Shown one piece after another: positions 51,997 to 61,790 of a DNA stretch of 64,000 nt. The position numbers were made by a program, and so were the translations under genes. Numbering within the stretch: the first letter of the stretch is position 1; each line of letters begins with the position of its first letter. The notes under the pieces were generated by a model. That model saw nothing but the letters and a program-made list of their open reading frames with translations, was not told where the DNA came from and searched no databases. The DNA is from Polyodon spathula (lineage: Eukaryota > Chordata > Actinopteri > Acipenseriformes > Polyodontidae): positions 31,546,097 to 31,610,096 of the forward strand of contig NC_054552.1 in NCBI RefSeq assembly GCF_017654505.1, in the 5' to 3' direction.

Positions 51997-52459
51997 TCAG
52001 AAACCCAGACTTGCATTTGCTTCTCCGCTGCTGTCATTCGTTTATTTCAGCACATGGGTACTTTGAAATATTGTTCACTAAAATACATATGAACCACTTC
52101 TGTAGATTATAAAAAGTTACATTGCAGTGCACACAGCACAGAATAGTGTGTACACAAGTTTATAGTAGCGTTGATTGTCTTGTTGTCCGCACTGAGAAAT
52201 AGTAATGATGCAAATGATGAACACCTCGTGAATATCTTGTTTTGATTTGTTTATGCATGCATATAGACTGCCTGGCCATTTTGTAAGGAGCTGTCTACCT
52301 GACTGGGTTTGCATCGCCCTGGTGTGGAGTATGCTCTCCTGGTCCTCCCTGGTTCTGCTGATTACTCTGGAAGGCTGAACAGAGGATATAATTTACTAGA
52401 TCAAGTCCACCTAACAATGCTGCAGCCTGATGGTGACTGCTGCACAAACGATGCCTGAA

Positions 52460-52640
52460 AGAGACCAGGCATCTTCCATGGCCACCACATTTCTTGGCTC
52501 TCAATCCAATTGATTGAAAAATGAATGACTGAATGGATTAACATTCCTCCAGCCCCCTCCCTGGACCTAGTGGCATCTATGCCATGTCAGGTCAAGGCAG
52601 TCAGGGCAAACGGGGGCCTGACCTGATACAAGGTCCAGCT
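52460..52640 (+). pseudogene. Degenerate Tc1-like transposase, C-terminal part
   Basis: Reading in shifting frames gives HLPWPPHFLALNPID, matching the PPxSPDLNPIE catalytic block of Tc1-like transposases, then a stop. Further on, LVASMPCQVKAVRANGGLT matches the usual C-terminal block (SMPxRxQAVIxARGG). Stops and frameshifts show it is long dead. Confidence 0.65.
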
Positions 52641-53663
52641 CCTAACAGAAGTGGGCAGGCCATGTGTGTTAATTATAAAACAGGGTTATCTAAGAGGCTG
52701 CCCATTGTAAACACAGAGCCAAACTTACTACCAGTGTGGGTGGCAGAGCTGCACAGATCTTGCTATTAAGATTGTCTAGACTGTTACCTCGTCCAAGCTT
52801 TTTTTTGCAACAGTATTACAAGACATTCAGGCAGGCATTGGCTCTCCCGTCAGTGAATGATTAAGATTAAAGTTTAAAGCTTTGTGAATGGATGCAGAGT
52901 GGGGGTTCCAAACTGGAAATGCCTGCCCATATCACTTCCTCTTTCCTAAAGTGTGTCAGGTGAAGGCTGTTTCCATTTGAAATGATGATGTCAGCAGAGA
53001 CATGAAGCACATTCCAAGACATGCAAATTACAGGGCTACTACGGGACAGGCATTGAGAAGGAAAAGTTTTAGCTGCATATTGGTTCGAAGCCACAGTCAT
53101 TGTGATTCTGTTGAAATACTTAAAAAACAGTAATCATACTAAGTTAACAAAGTTTTAGTGCAATGGAAACAAAATATTTCTGACATCTTGGTAATACACA
53201 TCTAAATGAACATTGACTAAACTTTATACAGTATAGAACCCTGTAAACAAATGCAACATTTACATTTACCATTCAACGCATTCATGAATGGAACTTTCCC
53301 TGAGAACACAGTGAGTCAAGGCTTTCTATTAGGGCTCTCCCAAGTATTCTGTAATTTTATACCGGGCTAACTGTATAACTGAAAACTTTCAGAATAGATT
53401 CTGTGTGATCCTATATCAAAAATAAAATAAAAACAATATACCAAAAAATATATTCCAATCTGCTAAAATCCTAACCAGGTATCAGCGAGTATTAACCAGG
53501 GGAGAATGAGCACCAAAACCCAGCCAAGGAAACTCTAAAAACACTATTTCAGATTGCACAGTAATTAAACCGCAACTTCAGAACTACATTTTGAATTACA
53601 GTGAGCCACGCTCCGCAAACCACAGTTACTTCTAATTGCACAACTCCATCTGGAATTGCACTC

Positions 53664-53986
53664 TACAGCTATGGCCAAAGGTTTTGCATCCCCTTATAGA
53701 ATTAATACATTTTGCTTCATAAAGTCGAATGAAACCTGCTGAACGATGTTGTGTTAACATATTGAATTACATACTGCTTTCTAGTTTTCCACAAACTTCA
53801 TGAAAAATTGAGAAATGTACTACCGCTATGGCTTCCGGTAGACTTTTTCAATATAATTTTGTAGTTTCTCTGATTACATGACGTTAAATAAAAGATCTAC
53901 ATTATGCTCATATAGGTTTTTTTTCCTTTTAATTCTGTCGCAATCCTAAAATTCTAGGTGATGCAAAACGTTAGGCCGTAGCTGTA
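53664..53986. mobile_element. Tc1/mariner-like MITE, copy 2
   Basis: The termini TACAGCTATGGCCAAAGG and TTAGGCCGTAGCTGTA are inverted repeats extending inward through TTTTGCATC and GATGCAAAAC. The element is 323 bp without coding capacity, in opposite orientation to 48604-48943. Confidence 0.85.
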
Positions 53987-54141
53987 GGTAGAGTTTCTAC
54001 CAACCAGCCAGAAACCAGAAACACTACCCACATGAGGCGGGGCTCCTTTTGCAGACTTGTTTTTTGATCTCTGCACAGCTGTCCTGACTGAGGAGAGGTG
54101 TGTCTAGATGAGAGGGGCGTGTCTAGTTGAAAGGGTCGTGT

Positions 54142-54391
54142 CTAGATGGAGACGGGGCACATGATGATGCGGTCCTCCAGCATGACGCTTACCACCAGGA
54201 AGAAGAAGTAGAGTGCAAACATGGTGCAGCCCAGGAACTTGTTCATCTTCCACTTGCAAATGGCGATGGAGAAGATCACGAAGAGGAGCATGAGGAAGAG
54301 CAGCACGATGGCGCAGAACAGCCCGTTACTGCTCACCGCTACTGGGGTGAAGCCATTGATTAAGGAGTACATCAGCCAGGGCACAGGCAGA
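54142..54391 (-). CDS. SLC24A1: SLC24A1 last exon: C-terminal transmembrane segments
   Basis: The minus-strand acceptor TCTCCACAG precedes 250 coding nt encoding [20 protein letters not shown], two hydrophobic helices ([20 protein letters not shown] and [15 protein letters not shown]) and the end [10 protein letters not shown], with stop TAG at 54144-54142. Confidence 0.96.
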
Positions 54392-57300
54392 CTGTGGAGA
54401 GAGAGGGGAAGGGGGTTCGGTTCAGCCTCACAACTGGAGAGATCCGACAAGCCGGTCAAGGGACATAAGTGTCCCACAAATACAGTGATGCATAAGAGCA
54501 GAGACCTAAAGAGCGTCAAAGGAAATAGGAACCAGGGTGAAATCCCCCCTTTTTTTAAGGAAAAAAAGCATTTTCTTTCCATTTACATTTTCACAAAACA
54601 CAAAAAAATCTCTCTGTGCCAGTACGTCACTATCAAAGGATAGAAGCAAGGGTTTCTTTTCGTGAGGAGGATGTCTGGGATATGATTGTTATAAAGTAGG
54701 ACAGTTATTGTTCCTTGTGAACTAGAGCTATAGAATATACAGTATCTCTTACAATGCAGTTTAGGTGCCGTTTTAACCCTTTGTGGTACAAATGATGATA
54801 ACTTTCTTATTATTGCAATGAGGTGCACAAAACAGGGTTTAAAATGTACTGAGAGGTTGGATCTGGTCATAAAAATAGTCAGTTTTCTCCTTGTGATACC
54901 TGAGTATAAATAAAAGCTGACTGGAAGAATATTTTCCTTTCATCCGGGGTGCTGACATTTTTACTGCTGTACTGGCATACTGATCCGTAATCTGACAATG
55001 AAAAGACAATTCCAAGTACAAGTAACGAGTCTTTACCACATCCCTAGTATCTGTATGTCCTTTAGGTTTTCAACTGAAGTAAACAGAATTGTAATTCTGG
55101 ACCCAGTGCAAATGCCCAGGACAGGTTGCCAGCTGTTGGTTTCTCGCTGGTCACGGTCACTCACCCGACAGTGATGTCGAAGATGTTGCTGCCCACAGAG
55201 CTGGACACGGCCATGTCTCCGAGACCCTTGCGTGCCACGATGACGCTGGTGATCAGGTCAGGGATGGACGTTCCCGCTGCCAGGATCGTCAGCCCCATGA
55301 TCTCCTCCGAGATCCCGACCGTCTCTCCGACCTGAGAAAAGAACACACAGGTCACCGCTTCGAGGAACAGCAGCAAAACAACACACAGGTCACTGCTTCG
55401 AGCAACTGCAGCATGACAACACACAGGTCACTGCTCCGAGGAACTGCAGCATGACAACACACAGGTACACACCGCTCCGAGGAACTGCAGCACGACAACA
55501 CACAGGTACACACCGCTCCGAGGAACTGCAGCACGACAACACACAGGTACACACCGCTCAGAGGAACTGCAGCACGACAACACACAGGTACACACCGCTC
55601 CGAGGAACTGCAGCACGACAACACACAGGTACACACCGCTCCGAGGAACTGCAGCACGACAACACACAGGTACACACCGCTCCGAGGAACTGCAGCACGA
55701 CAACACACAGGTACACACCGCTCCGAGGAACTGCAGCGAGGAACTGCACAACACACAGGTACACACCGCTCCGAGGAACTGCAGCACGACAACACACAGG
55801 TACACACCGCTCCGAGGAACTGCAGCACGACAACACACAGGTACACACCGCTCCGAGGAACTGCAGCACGACAACACACAGGTACACACCGCTCAGAGGA
55901 ACTGCAGCACGACAACACACAGGTACACACCGCTCCGAGGAACTGCAGCACGACAACACACAGGTACACACCGCTCCGAGGAACTGCAGGACAACACACT
56001 GCTCCGAGGAACTGCAGCACGACAACACACAGGTACACACCGCTCCGAGGAACTGCAGCACGACAACACACAGGTACACACCGCTCCGAGGAACTGCAGC
56101 ACGACAACACACAGGTACACACCGCTCCGAGGAACTGCAGCACGACAACACACAGGTACACACCGCTCCGAGGAACTGCAGCACGACAACACACAGGTAC
56201 ACACCGCTCCGAGGAACTGCAGCACGACAACACACAGGTACACACCGCTCCGAGGAACTGCAGCACGACAACACACAGGTACACACCGCTCCGAGGAACT
56301 GCAGCACGACAACACACAGGTACACACCGCTCCGAGGAACTGCAGCACGACAACACACAGGTACACACCGCTCCGAGGAACTGCAGCACGACAACACACA
56401 GGTACACACCGCTCCGAGGAACTGCAGCACGACAACACACAGGTACACACCGCTCCGAGGAACTGCAGCACGACAACACACAGGTACACACCGCTCCGAG
56501 GAACTGCAGCACGACAACACACAGGTACACACCGCTCCGAGGAACTGCAGCACGACAACACACAGGTAACACACAGGACAACACACAGGTACACACCGCT
56601 CCGAGGAACTGCAGCGACAACACACAGGTACACACCGCTCCGAGGAACTGCAGCACGACAACACACAACACACAGGAACTGCAGCACGACAACACACAGG
56701 TACACACCGCTCCGAGGAACTGCAGCACGACAACACACAGGTCACTGCTCCGAGGAACTGCAACAGAACCACCCACAGGTACACACAGCTCTGGCAGTTA
56801 AACCTATCCAGAAAGCTCTACCTCATGAGCTATTTAGCAGTTTCTTAAGGCCTGTTGTGATCAACTGAACTTCTTATTCACAAAGCCAACAGCGGTTTAG
56901 AAAGTTTAGTGAACATCCGATTGTATTCTATGAATGCGATTATTTGAACTCATATGTCATTCCATTTTGTTATTACAACACGTTGCCTGTGTAATTACAA
57001 TGTCATTACTTTACAGCTACTTGTATTACTACACACTCAAATCCAGCTGTTATTGTGAGCAGGTGTGCTTGGTTATACACTCAATCAGTACCTGGTGGGC
57101 CCACCACACCATGAGGTAGGAGAACACAGCAATCCAGATGATGGATCCCAGAAATGTCATTGCAAAGAACTTCTTCGAGGCCTGTCCAAGAAGAGAACAA
57201 ACCCACACATCAGTCCAGCATCACTGCAGAGCTCGGACATGTCCTGTGCAGCTGTGAGGATTACAACTAGCTCATTCTGTATGTCTAGGCTTTAGTACCA

Positions 57301-60300
57301 GAATCATAATCAAACCGTATTTTTATACAAGACAAATCATTTGAATCTGTTCCGAGCAGTGAACTCCATTGCAATCAAAGGGTCCTAGATCTGCATTCTC
57401 AGTAGGGAGCTTCACATTGTCTCAGAATGTGACTAACATGTATTTTTTATTATTATTATTTTTAATAGTGGGAAATGGGGCAATTATTGTATTATCAACT
57501 TTTTAAATACTATGATCCTTGGCTGATTATTGTCCGCTGCTCTTGACAGCTCGGAGGGAGGGACTGTCTTGCTGCCCCTCACCGCATTGCGGACGTCAGG
57601 CACGGTCAGCCACAGCGGGAAGACAATGGGCAGCAGGAAGAGGTAGGTGGCCTGCTTGCGCCTGTTGTCTGGCCACTCCAGGGACAGGGGCTTGTCATTC
57701 TCTTCCTTGTCCTCCTCCTCCTCCTCTTCCTCACTGTCCTCATCATCGATATCTTCATCGCTGTCTTCTGAGTCGTCCGAGCCCTCCGCTTCCTGAGTCT
57801 GGACACGCACACACACAATAGAGAGAGAGAAGTGGCATGTTAGGACATGCCTGAAACACGATGACACATACAAGGGGGCTGTGAGTCAAGAGACGGCCTG
57901 AAATAAATAGAGCTGAATAAACCTTCCAGAGACTGACTGAATGAAACAGCTGCAGACACTGAGGCTTTTGTACAGTCTTCCACAAGAACCTTGACATGTT
58001 TCATTTCTTGTCATTTAGTCGGCCTTGAGCAGGGAACAGGAACACAAAAGAGTGCCCTTCTACAAGAAGCGTTTCATTATTCCAAACCACTTAGCAAAAA
58101 TCTTTCAGCTGTGATGCCTTCAAATGAGCTTTCAGCTTCAAGGTAAAAGGCACAAGGCTGCAATTATCACAATCAGATTCCTCTTAGCAGAAATTATACT
58201 TTAACATGTGCGTCTGAGGCCTCAGCTCATTCATTCTGAGTTGTGCCACTCTGTAATGTTAACACTCAGGTGGAAGGGTTCATTTGTTTTTGTCACCCAT
58301 CTCATTTTAAAAGCCTGGCAGGTGGAATATCGCAGCCGCACCTCATTCCCTTCAGGAGGGTCCTTTTTCTCTTCCTCTTTGGCTGGCTGGGATGTGGACG
58401 GCTCTGTGGGAGGGGCGACCTGCACATTCACAGGGTCGGGGGCGTCCCCTTTATCTTCTCCTGGGTGAGACAAAGAGAGCACAGTGGTGCAGCTGTTAGG
58501 ACAAGCAGTGCACTGCATGCAAACTCTTCAGGGTCAGTGCTAGCTGCAAGCTCTCACATCTTACCTAATTTCAATCTTCAGCAGATCAGTGAAAATAACT
58601 GGGATGGGACTGAAAAAAAAATCAAACAGACAATGCGAACAAAAACAGCAAGCAAGCACAAGTGATTCTACTGTGCTGGTGTCTTGATGGGGTGCAGACT
58701 GAAGCTGTTTTACACTGGGACTCGCAGCCTGTTTTGTGACTCGAACAGCTTTGCTTAGCTGTGTATGTGTTTGCTCACGCTTTCAAAAATATCCTTTCAT
58801 GATTTTTGTAGGATTTTCTTATTTAGTATTAGTCTAGTGCTTCGGTGTAAGACGTCCATGGTTGCTGCAGGACAGACACTACGCAAGTAGATTGACAGAT
58901 GGACAGGCTTACACATTAAGAAATAGGCATATGTTCAAGTTAAGTTGTAACCCAGGACAGACCAGCTCATCACTGATGTATTGTTGTTGTGGGAAGCTCT
59001 GCTGATTTACAATATGCATAGCTTGTGTTGCAATCTTTCTAATACAGTGAGGGAGGATGGGGGTTGGGGTGCTGTTTACCCAAATCATAAAACAATTAAG
59101 ATGATTAATTACATTTACCTAACTAAACTAAATCCTTGAACAGTTAAAGTTCCCATTTTAGCTTATTTCGGTATTGCATAATGTAAATACACAGGGGTTG
59201 ATTTGTAAACAGAATGGTACTAGATCTTAAAATGAAGGAAGAGGGATAGTCTTGTTGTTTCTAGACCTGCTGTCCTGACCTAGATCTACAGTAGATTCCT
59301 TATATGCTTCAAGTTTTCATCTGCTTGTGGTTTTCCTGCCTTATTGCTGGTGTCGGTAGCTGCATGCCCACCTCTGCCCAGCCCTGTTTTAATATAATCT
59401 CCAGGTTTGAACAATACCAGCGATTGAGCGGTTAATCTGGTGACGATGACACTGCTGTTGTTAACAGCGCTAGCTTGTTGGAGTTTTGCCATTTGGGTTA
59501 TGATTAAAAGTTGCAATTTTCTTACTCATAGATGTTGCATCCTAAAAGATATCATTACAGTGTGCTACATGTTTGTCATTCAATTCATGGGACAGGAAAT
59601 CGTTCATTTTACAGTACATTTATTTATATAGAGATATTTCTTTTGCAAAAAAAGAAAAAGGTTTTGTAAAAGGCACTGGATCTGGGATCCGGCACAAACT
59701 AACCCCTGTAAATACAGCAGCTTTACACTTTCTCCTTCCTGTCTCTACAGAGAGGCCGCGGCTATGGAGAGGTTTACATGATTCATTTCTACACACAAGC
59801 TTTTCTTATCTTCTCTGCTGTGACTGAAACACTGCCTGGTGCTGGTGTGTTAAATGAGACAGTTTACTGCATGAACGCTCTAAGCAAACACTCAGTTTTA
59901 AACATTCTCAGTAACATTTCCTTTATTTTTCAATTCTGGAATTCGGACGCGATTTCACTTGCTAGGGCAGCTCAAAATTTAAATACATTGTCGCAATGGT
60001 AAAAGGCAAGACAATGGATATTAAGGCCTTGGCTATCGCTACTTAAAGACTCACAGTAACTGCATGCTTCACATGCATACAACACCCACAGCAGTAGAAG
60101 TAATAGCTATTCAAGAGGCATAGATACAGGGCAACAAACCCTAAACCAAGTCAAACCTACGGATAGCACAGAAAGAGGTAAGGCCAAGCACAGGTGATCA
60201 CGTGAAGAGAATACAATGTGTCAGTGCTTTCTATCACACCTGACTGGCACCTATAGACTATCTCAGCTTCACATGCGCATTTTTTTATACTGTGGCTCCA

Positions 60301-61790
60301 GTGTTAGCCTGTGTTTAAACGGTGAGAAACGGAAATAGCCTTGGTTACTGGCTAGCTCACCTGCTGCTTTGCCTTGTCCTTTGCTCTCTACCTTCCCTCT
60401 TGCCAAGTCATTCAAGATCTCAGCCTTGTCCTTAAACTTATCTGTAGATAAGAGAAAGTAAACGTCTCAGGAAAACCCACCGTTCTTCGTGTGGCTCCCC
60501 CAACATATAGTGAAGTGTATGTCACATGGAGCGCAAGGACCCTTAGTCTCAGAGCATTGGGGCCTGGGGAGCCCCCCTAGCAATATGGAACAATGGGTCA
60601 AGGAGAGGTGAAACAAAACTACAGGATAATTGAAAGTGTGTGGAGGAACTACAGTGAGGAGCATTCGATCATACTGCAAACTGTACAGTTACCTTGTATG
60701 GGATAATCTTAACTGTTTAAATAAAACAAGGTCAACTAACAGACCACCACCAAATCTTCCCAAACAATTTCCTTCTCCCTACCTTATATATAAAAAGGAT
60801 GGATTCCTAGATTACTCTACAAATATAAACACTTTCAGAAAGACTACAAAAATTCCTGGTCATCCCAGGTGCACAACTTAGGAGAGTCTATGTGAGGGGA
60901 GACACACTAAGTAATATATTGCAATACAAAATCAAATGAAATAGAGGCTCTTAGGTTATAATAAAATATAGGCTCTTGTTCTTAACCTCACAGAGGGATC
61001 CTCAACTACAATTCCATGCGCCAGATTAGAGGGACTACATCTGAAAGACTAAAACAAGGAAGAGCCTATGGGTTAAGCACTGAGCCCCTTTCAAACTGAG
61101 CTTTATATCTCCATTTAACAACGATTCTACTGGAAAGAGACAGGTCAAAAAGAAGAAATTAGGCTTGCACTTAAAAATAATGTGGCTGAAATGTCAGTAA
61201 GAAAAAAATATATACATATGTATATACAGTTGTGTGCAAATGTATTAGACACCCCATTGCTTCTGTAGTTTATTGGACTCCATGCTTGACAAAAGTGCCA
61301 ACTGTACAAAAGAAAGTGGGTGGATACAACTTCAAGAACAAGGGAATCAAATTCCACCAGAGCTTGTGAGAGAGTACACAGACACAGTGCCAAAAAGATG
61401 CCAGGCTGTTATTGGTGCCAAAGGTGGCCAGACTAAATATTAACATTAAAGACACTCAGACATATAGCTGTGTTTTTCGTTTTTAATTAGTTTCATGTAA
61501 GATGGGTTTCTGTAGTAAATTCATAGGTTTTTTTGTGTATGTGCAAAACGCAATAATAACAAATCTTGAGGTGTTTTAATAATGTGCTCACTACTGTTCA
61601 CTACTGAATATATGTGAAGGCATGCTGGAAAAACAAAAAAATGAGCAAAAAAAAATAATAAATACAGAACCAACAAGACAAAAAGTACAAGAAACAGATG
61701 GAAAAAAGCAGAAGAAGAGACCGGGACCTTGGCTCTTACCTTGCACGTGTTTGGAAGCGGAAGGTTGAAAATCTCCATTAAAGACAGTTT
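54142..61790 (-). CDS. SLC24A1: K+-dependent Na+/Ca2+ exchanger, C-terminal 324 codons (gene span, partial)
   Basis: NCKX-family antiporter of the plasma membrane: Na+ enters while Ca2+ and K+ leave. NCKX1 is the rod photoreceptor exchanger that lowers outer-segment Ca2+ in light. Seven exons give a continuous frame from 61790 to the stop at 54144-54142. They encode the cytosolic loop with a long acidic run, the second transmembrane cluster, the alpha-2 repeat ([20 protein letters not shown], with the ion-binding Asp after SIP) and the end [10 protein letters not shown]. The fold is that of NCKX1/2. I choose SLC24A1 because it lies tail-to-tail with DENND4A, as in human 15q22; SLC24A2 pairs with DENND4C. 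The N-terminal exons lie beyond 64000. Confidence 0.88.
55165..55331 (-). CDS. SLC24A1: SLC24A1 alpha-2 repeat exon
   Basis: 167 nt from acceptor TTTTCTCAG to donor GTCGG/GTGAGT. It encodes [20 protein letters not shown] then [20 protein letters not shown] and [14 protein letters not shown], the alpha-2 repeat whose acidic residues bind Ca2+ and K+. Its 3' splice site is immediately preceded by the 41-bp minisatellite. Confidence 0.97.
55339..56784 (-). repeat. 41-bp minisatellite in an SLC24A1 intron
   Basis: About 35 tandem copies of a 41-bp unit containing CGAGGAACTGCAGCACGACA and ACACACAGGTACACACCGCT (plus strand). Most copies are identical; a few carry CTCAGAGG instead of CTCCGAGG, and several are shortened (near 55740, 55990, 56570, 56615 and 56670). 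The copies nearest the exon are degenerate 36-40-bp variants (GGTCAC in place of GGTACAC). The unit has no stop codon in any of six frames, and 41 is not a multiple of 3, so every frame runs open through the array. Confidence 0.98.
57092..57181 (-). CDS. SLC24A1: SLC24A1 exon: transmembrane segment before alpha-2
   Basis: 90 nt, phase 0 both ends, acceptor CTTGGACAG, donor CCAG/GTACTG. It encodes [20 protein letters not shown] and [10 protein letters not shown], a conserved NCKX helix. Confidence 0.97.
57583..57798 (-). CDS. SLC24A1: SLC24A1 exon: acidic loop and start of second transmembrane cluster
   Basis: 216 nt, phase 0, acceptor GCGTGTCCAG, donor GCG/GTGAGG. It encodes an acidic stretch ([20 protein letters not shown] and more) followed by [20 protein letters not shown] and [17 protein letters not shown] glutamate-rich run just before the hydrophobic block is typical of NCKX1. 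Confidence 0.96.
58342..58460 (-). CDS. SLC24A1: SLC24A1 exon: cytosolic loop
   Basis: 119 nt, acceptor TCTCACCCAG, donor TGAG/GTGCGG. It encodes [20 protein letters not shown] and [20 protein letters not shown], low-complexity loop sequence. The assignment rests on phase agreement with both neighbours and good splice sites. Confidence 0.88.
58461..60360 (-). other. SLC24A1: SLC24A1 intron
   Basis: A 1.9-kb intron with no recognisable exon or defined repeat; short open frames only. Confidence 0.7.
60361..60441 (-). CDS. SLC24A1: SLC24A1 exon: cytosolic loop
   Basis: 81 nt, acceptor TTATCTACAG, donor GCAG/GTGAGC. It encodes [20 protein letters not shown] and [21 protein letters not shown] aligns with the loop segment RFREKASILHKIA that I recall in NCKX2, supporting a real exon. 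Loop exons in this family are alternatively spliced. Confidence 0.85.
60442..61739 (-). other. SLC24A1: SLC24A1 intron with a Tc1-like relic
   Basis: A 1.3-kb intron; the only recognisable content is the degraded Tc1-like element at 61224-61600. Confidence 0.7.
61224..61600 (+). mobile_element. Internally deleted Tc1-like transposon
   Basis: The left end ACAGTTGTGTGCAAATGTAT and the right end AATAATGTGCTCACTACTGT are imperfect inverted repeats. Between them, 61366-61443 reads [20 protein letters not shown] followed by GQTKY and a stop, the exact C-terminal end of a Tc1-like transposase. Most of the transposase is deleted or scrambled, so it is non-functional. Confidence 0.8.
61740..61790 (-). 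CDS. SLC24A1: SLC24A1 exon: cytosolic loop (small)
   Basis: 51 nt, acceptor TATGCTTTAG, donor CAAG/GTAAGA. It encodes [17 protein letters not shown] and is phase 1 at both ends, joining in frame to the exon at 60361-60441. It can be skipped without a frameshift, as expected of the alternatively spliced loop exons of NCKX genes. Confidence 0.75.

Larger units (their letters stand above)
51496..54141. other. Convergent intergenic region between DENND4A and SLC24A1
   Basis: No intact gene. It holds a poly(T) run at 51963-51995, a degenerate Tc1-like transposase fragment near 52460-52640 and a MITE at 53664-53986. Part of it must be the 3' UTR of SLC24A1, whose end I could not place. Confidence 0.6.

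Noticed and set aside
54221..54643. 140-codon plus-strand ORF
   Set aside because: Shadow of the last SLC24A1 exon on the opposite strand.
55352..56776. Long open frames (up to 474 codons) on both strands in the 41-bp array
   Set aside because: They are a consequence of a stop-free 41-bp unit repeated out of phase with codons. They lie in an SLC24A1 intron and encode only the repeat.
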